Shown: in pieces, positions 1 through 9,038 of the stretch
How positions within the stretch are numbered: position 1 is the first letter of the stretch
Layout of the letters: each line of letters opens with the position of its first letter
Source: Gordonia hirsuta DSM 44140 = NBRC 16056
Lineage (GTDB): Bacteria > Actinomycetota > Actinomycetes > Mycobacteriales > Mycobacteriaceae
Reading direction: 5' to 3'
DNA: 64,000 nt
Assembly: GCF_000333015.1 (NCBI RefSeq)
Contig: NZ_BANT01000018.1
Location: forward strand, 1 to 64,000
Notes under the pieces: model-generated
Seen by the model: the letters and a program-made list of their open reading frames with translations, nothing else
Databases searched by the model: none
Told to the model about the DNA's origin: nothing
Made by a program: the position numbers and the translations under genes

Positions 1-424
1 ACCACCCCCACCCCGCCAACCCGGCCCACCACCAACCGGCCAGGCCACCGGCATGCGGCGGAGACTGCCGCCCAGTCTCGGGCCGTCCTTGATCGTCCTG
101 AACGGAACGTCCGGCAATGTCACGTGCAGCAGGACCGTCGGGATGGCTTAATGGCCACTGCGGGGCCAGCGGCGCTCGGTGCCGCAAGGCCGATCCGCCC
201 ACCGAGCGTCAGTGCAGCGATATTCAGTGCTATCTGATGGCGCTCCAGCTTCCCTGCAAGACATGCTTGACATCTACTGGCGCGAGGACGACTCGAATCC
301 GAGCAGCGGTCTGCTTCGAGATCCAGGGTTGATGGTGCGGCTCTTCGGTGTTCCGCGCCTTGTGCTCACTGGCAGTGCCGAGTGCAGTGACGGATCGAGA
401 ATCGCGGAGGCATCTGCTGAATGC
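1..424. other. no recognisable gene
   Basis: No supported gene was found here. Short open frames exist on both strands, including one open from base 1 to about 236 on the plus strand, but their translations are Pro/Arg-rich, match no family I know and lack a ribosome binding site. The left part could hold the end of a gene lying outside the window; this cannot be decided from the sequence given. Confidence 0.4.
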
Positions 425-465
425 AATTCGGTCCCCGGGCGCTAGCGCTGCCCGGGGACCGAATT
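425..465 (-). terminator. strong intrinsic terminator after LGFP lipoprotein gene
   Basis: A perfect 16-bp inverted repeat (arms 425-440 and 450-465, AATTCGGTCCCCGGGC and its complement) encloses a 9-nt loop. It lies 15 bp past the stop codon of the leftward lipoprotein gene. It has no long U-tract, which is common in high-G+C actinobacteria. It could also work in the other direction. Confidence 0.8.
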
Positions 466-480
466 GTCATCACCTGCGGA

Positions 481-1143
481 TCACTCCTCAGGGTTCACCT
501 TGCCATTCACCGTGACCTGAATCTTCCCGGTCTTCGTGTTGTAGGTGATCTTTCCGTTCTGGAAGGTCGTGGTGCGGAGATCACCGTCGGCAGTCTCGTC
601 ACTGGTCGGAGCTCCGAGCGGGCCGGCGGACCCGTTCATACCGCTTTCATCCGGCTTGCCGGTCTCGTCGCGTTCAACATTCCAGGCATCGCGGATCTCA
701 CCCCACGTGATGTAGGCGGGAGTGCTGGCGTCATCGTTGACCGCAGTGATGACACCACCTTCGAACTGCTGGAACACCACGCCGCTGTCACGAGTACCGG
801 CATTGTGGTCGCCACCCAGCGGCTTACCGAGATCCTTCTTCTGCTGTTCGCTCGCACTGGAGTACTTCACCGCGATGGGCCCGGTCAGGGTCACTTCGCG
901 CCCGGTGCTGGACTCCAGGGTCACGTCGGAGTCGGACTCCGGCGCAGCCGAGGGCTCCTCGGAAGGTGCCGTGGACTCGGCGGAGGTGGCAGACGAAACA
1001 GCCGGCGCACTGGCTTGCACAGACGCAGAATGCGTCGAGTCGGTCTTCTCGTCCCTGTCGCTGCTACAGCCCGCGGCGACCAGGGTAACGGCGGCCAGAC
1101 CTGCGACGATTCCAGCAGTGCGACGGTACGCGGAGATACTCAT
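481..1143 (-). CDS. LGFP-repeat lipoprotein
   Basis: Predicted exported lipoprotein of 220 residues. The start at 1143 is chosen over the longer frame (to 1266) because GGAAAGGA lies just upstream and it begins a clean lipoprotein signal peptide: basic MSISAYRR, a hydrophobic stretch, then lipobox LVAAGC with Cys at about residue 25. A Ser/Ala/Glu-rich spacer follows to about residue 70. The rest contains LGFP-type repeats (LGKPL...GGVITA...; PLGAPTSDET), a module found in cell-wall proteins of mycolic-acid bacteria and thought to hold proteins to the envelope. The C-terminal part shares most residues with the broken gene at 2232-2887, so the two are a recent duplication around the usp gene. 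Exact function unknown. Confidence 0.85.
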   Translation of the reverse strand: MSISAYRRTAGIVAGLAAVTLVAAGCSSDRDEKTDSTHSASVQASAPAVSSATSAESTAPSEEPSAAPESDSDVTLESSTGREVTLTGPIAVKYSSASEQQKKDLGKPLGGDHNAGTRDSGVVFQQFEGGVITAVNDDASTPAYITWGEIRDAWNVERDETGKPDESGMNGSAGPLGAPTSDETADGDLRTTTFQNGKITYNTKTGKIQVTVNGKVNPEE

Positions 1144-1252
1144 GTATTCCTTTCCAACGGGACGACCGTCGAGGTTTCGACGGTCGGAGTTCGGCAGCCC
1201 CGACCGTATCCCACCGATCGGGTTCGTCCCGTGCGATCGGATCTGCGCCGAG

Positions 1253-2119
1253 CTAACGCGGCACAATCATCACCGGACACTGCGCAACCTGTAGTACGGA
1301 CTGACTGGTCGAACCCAGCATCAGGCTGCGGAATCCTCCCCGCCCGCGGCTGCCCATCACGATCAGCTGGGCATTCTCGGCCGCATCGAGGATCTCGCCC
1401 GCCGGGGGCTGCATGGCCACGATTCGTTCGACGGGCACATCCGGATGATCCGCCAGACCGCCAGCCAACTGGATCCCCAGACTCTCCCGTGCCTCATCGA
1501 TCAGGAACTGCCGCCCGTTCTCCACCAGGTCGAAGGCTGAGATCCCCGGATAGTCGGCGTAGGTGTGCACAGCGATCAGTGGAACCTCGAGCATCGAGGC
1601 AGCCTGGAATGCCTCACTCACCGCACCGGCCGACACCTCCGAACCGTCGACGCCGACCACGACCGGTCCGTCGTTGGCCGTCCCGTGCGAGACGATCACG
1701 ACCGGACATTCACTGTGGGCGGCGACGTCGGTGCTGACCGAGCCGAGGAGGAGTCCGCGCACGCCACCGAGGCCGCGCCGACCCAGGACCAGCATGCGTG
1801 CATGATGGGACAGCTGCCGCAGCACCAAGGCCGGGCGACCTTCGAAGATCTCTCCTACCGCGTCGACCTCCGGGGCAGTCTCTGCGGCGACAGCCTTGGC
1901 GATGTCGAGTGCACCCTCGGCCAATGCCCGCGAGCTGTCGACGTAAGCCTGAGCCATGGCGATCGCCGTGCCGTACTGGACGGGTGCGGGTTCGATCACG
2001 CAGACGATCTGCAGCGGACGATTCTGGCGCACCGCCGCCGTGGCGGCCCAGCGGACCGCATCCAGGGCCAGTTCGGAGCCGTCTACTGCGGCGATGATCG
2101 GTGCGTTGATGGTCGTCAT
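1253..2119 (-). CDS. universal stress protein, tandem UspA domains
   Basis: Cytoplasmic protein of 288 residues with two UspA domains (about 7-145 and 153-288), the usual double-domain size in actinobacteria. Both carry the ATP-binding signature: GRRGLGGVRGLLLGSVS at about 113-129 and GSRGRGGFRSLMLGSTS at about 256-272. A DGSE motif opens each domain (near 13 and 158). Such proteins are induced by hypoxia, stationary phase or nutrient stress in mycobacteria, but I see no DosR-type palindrome upstream. The gene points the same way as the two flanking LGFP lipoprotein genes and is separated from the upstream one by a terminator. Confidence 0.92.
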   Translation of the reverse strand: MTTINAPIIAAVDGSELALDAVRWAATAAVRQNRPLQIVCVIEPAPVQYGTAIAMAQAYVDSSRALAEGALDIAKAVAAETAPEVDAVGEIFEGRPALVLRQLSHHARMLVLGRRGLGGVRGLLLGSVSTDVAAHSECPVVIVSHGTANDGPVVVGVDGSEVSAGAVSEAFQAASMLEVPLIAVHTYADYPGISAFDLVENGRQFLIDEARESLGIQLAGGLADHPDVPVERIVAMQPPAGEILDAAENAQLIVMGSRGRGGFRSLMLGSTSQSVLQVAQCPVMIVPR

Positions 2120-2169
2120 CTCTATCCAGCCTCTAGATCGTCATCGGTCTGGCTCAAACCTACCGAAAG

Positions 2170-2206
2170 AGGACACCTCGTCCGCCATGGGCAGACGAGG
2201 TGTCCT
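2170..2206 (-). terminator. intrinsic terminator after second LGFP gene
   Basis: A perfect 13-bp inverted repeat (arms 2170-2182 and 2194-2206, AGGACACCTCGTC and its complement) with an 11-nt loop. It sits 25 bp past the end of the leftward gene at 2232 and before the usp start, so it should separate the two transcripts. Confidence 0.75.
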
Positions 2207-2231
2207 GGAAGTCCGTTGCCGCGTGGCAGGA

Positions 2232-2887
2232 CTACTCGGCGTCGACTTCCTTGCCGTTGACGGTCACCGTCACCTTGTCATCGGAGGTGTTGAAGGTGAT
2301 CTCGCCGTGTTCGAAGGTCGACTTCTTCATGTCTCCGTCGACGGTCTCGTCACTGGTGGCCGCACCCAGCGGCCCGTTGGATCCGCCCTTGCCGTCGGCC
2401 GAGGGCTGACCGTCGGAGTCTCGCTTGACGTTCCAGGCGTCGCGGATCTTGCCCCACGTGATGTAGGCAGGGGTGCCGGAATCATTGTTCTTGGCAGTGA
2501 TGACGCCGCCGTCGAACTGCTGGAAGACCACTCCGCTCTCACTGGTGCCGGAGGCATCGTCGCCGGTCATCGGCTTGCCCAGATCGGACTTCTGTTCGTC
2601 AGTGGATTCGGCGTACTTGACGGCGATCGGGCCAGTGAGCTTGACCGTGGAGCCATCGGCAGCCTCGAGTTCGACTCCGTTCTTGGCCGCCTTGGCGGCA
2701 GCCGATGCCGCGCTGCTTCCGGCTTCGGTGGCGGCGCTGGCCGCGCTCCCGGCGGCCGAGGCTGCAACGCTGGCGGCTGAACTGGCCGAATCCTTCGAGT
2801 CGTCGAACTGCAGCCTGCCGCGGTGAGCGTGACGGCAGCAATTCCGGCGATGACGGCGGCGGTACGACGGTGCGTGAGTTTCTGCAT
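2232..2887 (-). pseudogene. LGFP-repeat lipoprotein, frameshifted after the lipobox
   Basis: Paralogue of the gene at 481-1143. The start at 2887 has an AAGGAAG ribosome binding site and a lipoprotein signal peptide ending in LTAAGCSS (Cys at residue 26). Directly after GCSS, near 2801-2810, the frame breaks: the mature part (DDSKDSASSAAS onward, Ala/Ser-rich spacer, then LGFP-type repeats) is in the +1-base frame. Adding one base there restores CSS-DDSKDS, matching CSSDRDEKTDS of the paralogue. The rest of the frame is intact to the stop, with no other lesion, so this is either a very young pseudogene, a phase-variable switch or a sequence error. If repaired the product would be about 218 residues. 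Confidence 0.8.
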
Positions 2888-3116
2888 ATTCTTCCTTCTT
2901 CGGATCATCAGATTCAGCGCCGACTGTGATCAGGAGCACTGTGTGTCAGAGATATGTGCGTTTCTGTGCCGTCGTTGGTGATTCTTCGGTATCGGTGCAC
3001 AAGACGTGTCGATCAATATCGGCTATGCGGCCGCCGCAGCCAGCCAGCGCCGGCCTTCTCGCGCACTGTGCAAGACTGGACTGCACCACGAGAGAACACG
3101 AGGACGCGGAGGTTCT

Positions 3117-3632
3117 GTGCTCGGCATCATCCTGCTGATCATCGGTTGTGTCGGCCTGGCGCTGACGCTGCTCTCGCTGGTGGGCGCAGACCTGGGCAGC
3201 TTCGATGTGGACCTGGGTGATTCCGGTGTCGGTTTCACCTCCATTCTGATGCCCTTCGTGACCGGATTCGGGTTGTTGACCGGCGGGCTGATCGTCTTCG
3301 GCGACGTGGGAACTCCCCTGGCGCTCCTCATCGGGGCGCTGGCCGGTCTGGTCCTGGCAATGGTCGCCGGCCTCACCGTGCGATGGCTGTGGCGCTCTGG
3401 CCAGGAACTTCCCGAGGTCGAGATCCTGGGCAGTTCGGCTCGAGTGGTCGAACCGGTCAGCCCTGGCCGGTACGGGACCGCGACTGTGGACACTCCGCTG
3501 GGTGAACGCCAGGTCACCGTCACCGGGAACCGGACGTTCGCCCACAACGACCGGGTCCGCATCGTCGCGCGGCACGACGTCCTCGACGCCTACGTCGTGG
3601 AACAACTCCCCTTCTCCGACCTGGACACCTGA
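3117..3632 (+). CDS. NfeD-like membrane protein
   Basis: About 171 residues. GTG at 3117 is preferred because GGAGG lies 5 nt upstream and it puts a hydrophobic segment (LGIILLIIGCVGLALTLLSL) at the N-terminus. Two further hydrophobic segments follow (about 40-60 and 66-88), then a soluble C-terminal beta domain (about 105-170, ending VEQLPFSDLDT) of the NfeD OB-fold type. NfeD proteins pair with flotillin/SPFH proteins in membrane microdomains, and the next gene, 65 bp downstream, encodes exactly that partner. It corresponds to the Rv1487-type gene of mycobacteria. Confidence 0.8.
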   Translation: MLGIILLIIGCVGLALTLLSLVGADLGSFDVDLGDSGVGFTSILMPFVTGFGLLTGGLIVFGDVGTPLALLIGALAGLVLAMVAGLTVRWLWRSGQELPEVEILGSSARVVEPVSPGRYGTATVDTPLGERQVTVTGNRTFAHNDRVRIVARHDVLDAYVVEQLPFSDLDT

Positions 3633-3697
3633 CCTCCCCAACCCCAGCGGTGCCGCTGATTCACCGCGCCCGTTCCCGATGAAAGGAACCCCTACTC

Positions 3698-4981
3698 ATG
3701 CTCTCGCCGATTGTTGTGGCGATCATCGTCGTCCTGATCCTGATCGTGCTGGTCGTGTTGTTGCTGCTCTCGCGCTACCGCGTTCCCGGAGCCGAGGAGG
3801 CGTTCATCGTCACCGGTACCGGTAAGGGGCATCAGGGCAAGGTCTACCGGGGCACCGGCACCTTCGTCCTGCCGGTGGTGCAGCGCGCCACTCGTGTCCA
3901 GCTGTCGTCGATCAAGGCCGATCTGGACACCTCGACCCCCGCCAACGACGGCATCGAACTGAAGGTTCGCGGCGTCGCGGTGGTCAAGGTCGGCGACACG
4001 CCGGAAGCCATCCTCAAAGCCGGCCCCCGTTTCGGCGACGATCTCAACCGGGTCAAGGCACTGGTCACCGAGCAGCTCTCCGGTGAACTGCGCTCGATCG
4101 TGGGCACCATGACGGCCAAGAGCATCCTGGTCGACCGCCAGGCGCTGGTCGACCAGGTCGCCCAGTCGATCAAGGAGATTCTGGGCAACCAGGGTCTGCT
4201 GCTGGACAGCTTCTCCATCAACGATGTGCAGGATTCGGATGGACAGTACTTCAGTGACCTGGCCGCCAAGGAGCGGTCGGACCAGGCAGCGATCGCTGCA
4301 CAGTCCCGCGCCGAAGCGCACCGCGTCGCCGAACAGAGCCGGATCGCCAACGAGCAGGCCATCATCGAGCAGCAGCGCGAACTCGATATCGAGCGCGAGG
4401 CCGCCAGGCAGGCGACCGACCGGGCCGCAGCCGAAGCCGATGCCGTTCGCCCGCTGGTGGAGGCCGAGCGCCGCCGGATTCAGGTGGAGAAGGATAACGA
4501 GGTCGCCGAGCAGGCGGCCCGCCTGCGGGACACCGAACTCGACGCCGAGGTGCGCCGCCCGGCCGAAGCCGAGCTGTACGCAGCTCAGCAGCGCGCCGAG
4601 GCGCGCAAGGCCGAGATCGTCGCCGAAGCCGCCGCTCGCGCCGAGGGCATTCGGATCACCGGTGAAGCCGAGGCGCAGGCGCTAGAGAAGCGCGCCGCCG
4701 CCCTGGGCATGCTCGATTCGGTCGGCCAGCTGGAGCTGGTCCTCGGCCAACTGCCCAGCATCGTCACCGCCGCAGCTGAGCCGCTCAAGGACGCCAACAT
4801 CACCCTGGTCGGCGACGGCGTGGACCCGCTGACCCGGAGTGCCGGAGCAGGCCTGGCCAGCAGCCTGGAACTGATCCGCGGAACGACCGGGATCGACGTC
4901 GCCGGTCTGCTGAGCAAGCTCGGTGCCGATAAGACCGACAAGGATGCAGCCCCCTCCGGCGACCTGCCCGCACGGCAGTGA
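3698..4981 (+). CDS. flotillin-like SPFH-domain protein
   Basis: Protein of 427 residues. An N-terminal membrane anchor (residues 4-25, very Ile/Val/Leu-rich) is followed by an SPFH/band-7 domain (about 27-190) and a long Ala/Glu/Arg-rich coiled coil (about 195-330) typical of flotillins, then a C-terminal domain with a GAGLASSLELIRGTTGID segment. ATGAAAGGAACCCC just upstream supplies the ribosome binding site. Flotillins scaffold ordered membrane domains together with NfeD, encoded just upstream. The stop codon overlaps the GTG of the next gene (GTGA), suggesting translational coupling to the flavin oxidoreductase. Confidence 0.9.
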   Translation: MLSPIVVAIIVVLILIVLVVLLLLSRYRVPGAEEAFIVTGTGKGHQGKVYRGTGTFVLPVVQRATRVQLSSIKADLDTSTPANDGIELKVRGVAVVKVGDTPEAILKAGPRFGDDLNRVKALVTEQLSGELRSIVGTMTAKSILVDRQALVDQVAQSIKEILGNQGLLLDSFSINDVQDSDGQYFSDLAAKERSDQAAIAAQSRAEAHRVAEQSRIANEQAIIEQQRELDIEREAARQATDRAAAEADAVRPLVEAERRRIQVEKDNEVAEQAARLRDTELDAEVRRPAEAELYAAQQRAEARKAEIVAEAAARAEGIRITGEAEAQALEKRAAALGMLDSVGQLELVLGQLPSIVTAAAEPLKDANITLVGDGVDPLTRSAGAGLASSLELIRGTTGIDVAGLLSKLGADKTDKDAAPSGDLPARQ

Positions 4982-6055
4982 CCGCCGAACTGGGTGCGCA
5001 GCTCACCCTGCCACGGGGTCCGGTCTGGCGGAACAGGCTCGGTCTGGCACCGCTGACCAACATGCAGAGCCACGACGACGGCGCCCTGTCCGACGACGAG
5101 TTCGCGTGGCTCATCCGCCGGGGCGAAGGCGATTTCGGCCTGGTCATGACGGCTGCTGCCTATATCCGGGACGACGGTCATACCTTTCCCGGTCAGCTCG
5201 GCGCTGCCGGGGAGCACCATCTCGACGGCCTGCGGCGACTGGCCGAAGGTATCGCCGCCACCGGCGCGGTCTCGTCGCTGCAACTCCAGCACGGCGGGCG
5301 CCGCGGCGACGGTGCATTGACACCGGTCCGGGTGGCACCGTGGGACGATCCGGCGAAGAACGCCACCGCGCTGAGCACGCGAGACGTGCAGGAGGTCGTC
5401 GAGGATTTCGCTGCTTCCGCGGTCCTGGCCGAGCAAGCCGGGTTCGACGGTGTCGAAATCCACGGTGCGCACGGCTATCTGCTCGCCCAGTTCCTCGACG
5501 CCCGGCAGAATTTGCGGAACGACCGCTACGGCGGAAGCCCGGAGAATCGGGCACGGATCATCCACGAGACGATCGCCGCGGTCCGCGCCGCCACGGGTGC
5601 GGACTTTCAGGTCGGTCTGCGGCTGTCCCCCCGAGCGCTACGGCATCTCGTTGAGCGATGCTCGTGCGCTGGCCGCCGACGTCTTGGCCGACGGACAGAT
5701 CGACTACCTGGACCTGTCGCTGTGGGATGCGTTCAAGGAGCCCTACGAGGCGGAGTTCGCCGGACGGCGCCTGCTCGACTACTTCACCGAGCTCCCCCGC
5801 GGGCCGGTGCGGCTGGGGACGGCCGGAAAGATACTGTCGGCCGCCGATGCGCGGTCGATCCTCACGCAGGGGGCAGACTTCGCGATGATCGGCACCGGCG
5901 CGATCATCCACCACGACTTTGCCGCCCGCGCGGTGACAGATCCGGACTTCGTCTCCGATCCAGTGCCCGTGACCGCCGAGCGGCTGCGGGCCGAGTCGGT
6001 GGGCCCGGCGTTCATCGAGTACTTGTCGACCAACTGGGACGACTTCGTCGTCTGA
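4978..6055 (+). pseudogene. Old Yellow Enzyme-family NADH:flavin oxidoreductase, frameshifted
   Basis: FMN-dependent ene-reductase family, about 358 residues if repaired. The first part (4978 to about 5630) carries family landmarks: RNRLGLAPLTNM near the N-terminus, HGGR, HGAHGYLLAQFLD and RNDRYGGSPENRAR. The frame then fails at a six-C run (5627-5632). Reading with five C restores RLSPERYGISLSDAR and continues to the stop at 6053-6055, through LGTAGKI and GADFAMIGTGAI, the phosphate-binding end of the barrel. No other damage is visible, so this may be a homopolymer sequencing error, phase variation or a fresh mutation. GTG start overlaps the flotillin stop. Confidence 0.85.
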
Positions 6056-6101
6056 GCGCGCGTGCCGATGGTGGGCCGGTGCCGCAGCCGATCGGCCCGG
6101 G

Positions 6102-6386
6102 TCAGTAGTTGACGCTGGGGCCGAAGCCGAAGCTCAGCGCGACCAGGATCACGCCGATGATCACTCCGATCACCCCGGTGATGATCGCGATGTTGGCTGC
6201 CCCCAGGTAGGCGGTCTGACCGGCGTGGACGATCCTCTCTCGCGCCACGAATCCCAGGACCACGGCGATCACGCCGACGATCGGCGCGATGATGGGTATC
6301 CAGAACATCAGAACCGAGGCGATGCCCAAGATTGCCGCGGCGGTCGCGATATTGCGGTTGACAGCGTCTGACGAATTCGTGGTCAA
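6102..6386 (-). CDS. small DUF4190-type membrane protein
   Basis: Protein of 94 residues. The TTG start at 6386 is chosen because GGAGGGG lies 6 nt before it and longer frames lack hydrophobic or family features. A short polar N-terminus (TTNSSDAVNRNIA) precedes two or three membrane segments (about 16-45 and 62-88) with the Gly/Ile-rich pattern AAILGIASVLMFWIPIIAP and GVIAVVLGFVARERI, as in DUF4190 proteins, which sit in the cytoplasmic membrane. Function unknown. It is divergent from the MFS gene. Confidence 0.75.
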   Translation of the reverse strand: MTTNSSDAVNRNIATAAAILGIASVLMFWIPIIAPIVGVIAVVLGFVARERIVHAGQTAYLGAANIAIITGVIGVIIGVILVALSFGFGPSVNY

Positions 6387-6597
6387 TGGATTCCCCTCCG
6401 ATGTGTGGTCACTCTGATGCGACCATATCGCCGCGTCCCCGCGGGTTTCGGCAGATCGGGTTTCCTCTCCGCTGCCGTCCGGTCTCTCCGCTGTTGACCT
6501 GCTAACGTGACCTCTCGCGGTTCCGGCGCTGGCCGGCACGACCGCGGCGGTGGCGGCACACGTGTGCGGCGATGTGGGACAGGAACGGAGCGTGGTC

Positions 6598-7971
6598 ATG
6601 ACCGACCTGACCGATTCCGTGCCCGGTCCGGCCGGCGAGGCGCCTGATCCACCGCACTGGCTACGCAGGACGACTCTGTTCCTCGGTGGCCAGACGATCA
6701 GCCTGTTCGGGTCCATGCTCGTGCAGTACGCCGTCTTCTGGTACCTCACGATCACCTACCAGTCGGGGGTGATCATGATGTTCGCCGGAATCTTCGGCTT
6801 CCTCCCGCAGGCGGTGGTCTCGATCTTCGGCGGCGTGTGGGCCGATCGGCACAATCGCAAATACCTCATCATGGGTGCCGACGGCGCAATCGCGATGGCG
6901 ACGCTGCTGCTCGCGTTGATCATGATGACCGGCTACGACGCGCTCTGGTTGATCTTCCTGATCCTGGCGATCCGGTCGGCGGGCGCAGGCATCCAGACGC
7001 CCGCGGTGTCGGCGCTGATCCCGCAGATCGTCCCGACACGCAACCTGATCCGGGTCAACGGCATCAACGGGTCGATCCAGTCGGCCATCGCCCTGCTCTC
7101 CCCCGCTGCGGCCGGCGGCGTGTACGCATGGTCGGCCGCCGGTAACGGCGGCACGGCCGCGTCGTTGGTCCCGATCCTGTTCATCGACGTGGTCACGGCC
7201 GCGCTCGGTATCGGCGTGCTGGCGCTGATCGTCGTCCCCACCGTCCGGGCCACCGCCGATATCGACGTCGGCTATTTCACCGACCTGGTGGACGGGGTCC
7301 GGTACATCGCCCAGCACGCCTTTGTCCGCTGGGTCCTGCTGGTGTTCGCAATCGTGTTCCTGCTGATGGTGGCCCCGTCGAACCTGACGCCGCTGATGCT
7401 GGTGCGGTCCTTCCCCGCCGGAGAGACCCAGGATGTGGTGAACTTGGCCGTCCTGGAGGTCTCGTTCAGTGTCGGCATGGTGCTCGGCGGCATCGCGGTG
7501 GCCGTCTTCTTCGCCAAGCGCAGCCGGATCGGCCTGATCATCGCCTCGTCGTACGTCTTCGGTCTGCTGTCGATCGGGCTGGGGCTGTCTGCGCACCTGT
7601 GGGTCTTCTTCGGCTTCATGTTTCTGGTCGGGCTGGCTGTGCCGTTCTTCTCCACCCCGGCGATGACGCTGCTTCAGGAGACTGTGGAACCCGAACGCCA
7701 GGGACGGGTCTTCGGCTTCCTGGGCATCGTGATGGCGGCGGCGATGCCGTTCGGGATGCTGGTCTTCGGGCCGCTGGCCGATGTGGTGAGCATCGAGACC
7801 CTGCTGATCGCTGCGGGCGTGCTGACGCTCGTTGCGATCAGCGCGGCCCTGTGGCTACCGGCTGGACAGCGCGCCGTCGTCGCGGCCCGTCATGCTGCTC
7901 AGGTCGGTGCCGACGAGGACCCTGAGGCCGGTGCCGCCGCCGTCGAAGCGGTCATGCGCGACGACGCCTGA
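6598..7971 (+). CDS. MFS transporter
   Basis: Integral membrane protein of about 457 residues. ATG 6598 is preferred because GGAACGGAG lies about 7 nt upstream; a GTG at 6592 is possible. About 12 membrane segments can be traced, with the cytoplasmic loop motif GVWADRHNRKYLI between segments 2 and 3 (the GxxxDrxgRk signature) and a second copy-like loop AVFFAKRSRIG. The overall pattern resembles the 12-segment drug/siderophore exporter branch of the major facilitator superfamily (EntS/Tap-like). Substrate cannot be read from sequence. It converges on the pirin gene. Confidence 0.88.
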   Translation: MTDLTDSVPGPAGEAPDPPHWLRRTTLFLGGQTISLFGSMLVQYAVFWYLTITYQSGVIMMFAGIFGFLPQAVVSIFGGVWADRHNRKYLIMGADGAIAMATLLLALIMMTGYDALWLIFLILAIRSAGAGIQTPAVSALIPQIVPTRNLIRVNGINGSIQSAIALLSPAAAGGVYAWSAAGNGGTAASLVPILFIDVVTAALGIGVLALIVVPTVRATADIDVGYFTDLVDGVRYIAQHAFVRWVLLVFAIVFLLMVAPSNLTPLMLVRSFPAGETQDVVNLAVLEVSFSVGMVLGGIAVAVFFAKRSRIGLIIASSYVFGLLSIGLGLSAHLWVFFGFMFLVGLAVPFFSTPAMTLLQETVEPERQGRVFGFLGIVMAAAMPFGMLVFGPLADVVSIETLLIAAGVLTLVAISAALWLPAGQRAVVAARHAAQVGADEDPEAGAAAVEAVMRDDA

Positions 7972-8031
7972 ACACACCGGCAGACCGGTTGTGCGCCGGC
8001 AGGCTCCGGCTCGCACGGGGCGGATGCCTGC

Positions 8032-8997
8032 TCAGTGCGGGCGCTTGCGGGGGCGCAGCCGCGCATTGGGCAGGGGCGGTGCCGGGATGCGATGATCCTG
8101 TGTCCAGCCGGCGACCGTGCCGAAACGCTCGTCCCGCGCTTCCCACTGCTCCCGGTACTCCTGGATCTCCTCGTGGGTACGGCCCACGAAGTTCCACCAC
8201 ATGACCAGATCCTCGTCGAACGGTTCGCCTCCGAGCAGGATTGCGCGGGCCGGTTCGGTGCGCGGATTGTGCAGCACCAGCTCGGTTCGGCCCGGTCCGG
8301 CGTATCCCAGATCGGCATGCTCCAGCCCGACTTCGCAGAAGTTCAGCGCCGGAGTGTCCAGCACCAGGCCGTGTTCGAATGCCGGATCCACCTCCAGCGC
8401 CAGGGTGGCACCGGCGTCGACGATCACTTCGGCGCCCAACAGCGGAGTCGCGGTCTCCACCGGTGACGAGGCACCGCCCAGGCTGCCGATGAACACCCGG
8501 ACGACGCCGCCGGGCAGCGCGACCGGTTCGGGTGCGTGGAACTGGAATCCGGTGGGCCCGTGGCGGGCGACGTCGGGCAGCGCCACCCACAGCTGCATAC
8601 CGTGCAGCACCGTCGTCTCGGGAGTCGAGACCTCCGAATGGCTGATGCCGTGACCGGCCGACATCAGGTTGAGTTCGCCCGGGCGCACCATCGCGTGTAC
8701 CCCTGCGCTGTCGGTGTGCTCGATCTCCCCGGTGAACAGCCAGCTGACGGTCTGCAGACCGGTGTGCGGATGGGGCAGCACCCGCATGCCGCCGGTGGCA
8801 GCGACGTCGTCTGGGCCGTAGTGGTCGGCGAAACACCAGGCGCCGATCATCGAGCGATCACGGGTCGGCAAGGTCCGGCTGACCAGCATCGCCCGCGGTC
8901 CGCCCAGGGGCACCTTGCGTGCGCCGATCACTTCGATGCCGGGATCGGGTTCGCCGCCGCAGTCCATCTCGACGGGATGGGCTTCCAGATTGCTCAT
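8032..8997 (-). CDS. pirin family protein
   Basis: Bicupin protein of 321 residues. The N-terminal cupin carries the pirin metal ligands: HPHTGLQTVSWLFTGEIEHTDS at about 72-93 (His residues) and later ELNLMSAGHGISHSE with His/Glu. A C-terminal pirin_C domain follows (FDEDLVMWWNFVGRTHEEI). Bacterial pirins bind Fe(II) and some act as quercetinases or modulate central metabolic enzymes; the role here is unknown. ATG 8997 is chosen over ATG 9015 because TAGGAT (a -10-like box) ends 7 nt before it, implying a leaderless start. Confidence 0.9.
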   Translation of the reverse strand: MSNLEAHPVEMDCGGEPDPGIEVIGARKVPLGGPRAMLVSRTLPTRDRSMIGAWCFADHYGPDDVAATGGMRVLPHPHTGLQTVSWLFTGEIEHTDSAGVHAMVRPGELNLMSAGHGISHSEVSTPETTVLHGMQLWVALPDVARHGPTGFQFHAPEPVALPGGVVRVFIGSLGGASSPVETATPLLGAEVIVDAGATLALEVDPAFEHGLVLDTPALNFCEVGLEHADLGYAGPGRTELVLHNPRTEPARAILLGGEPFDEDLVMWWNFVGRTHEEIQEYREQWEARDERFGTVAGWTQDHRIPAPPLPNARLRPRKRPH

Positions 8998-9038
8998 ATC
9001 GTCGATCCTAGGCATCAACGCCGGGGCCGAGCCGAAGA

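Noticed and set aside
421-1737. Plus-strand frame of 438 codons over the first lipoprotein
   Set aside because: Begins inside the terminator and mirrors the lipoprotein and usp genes.
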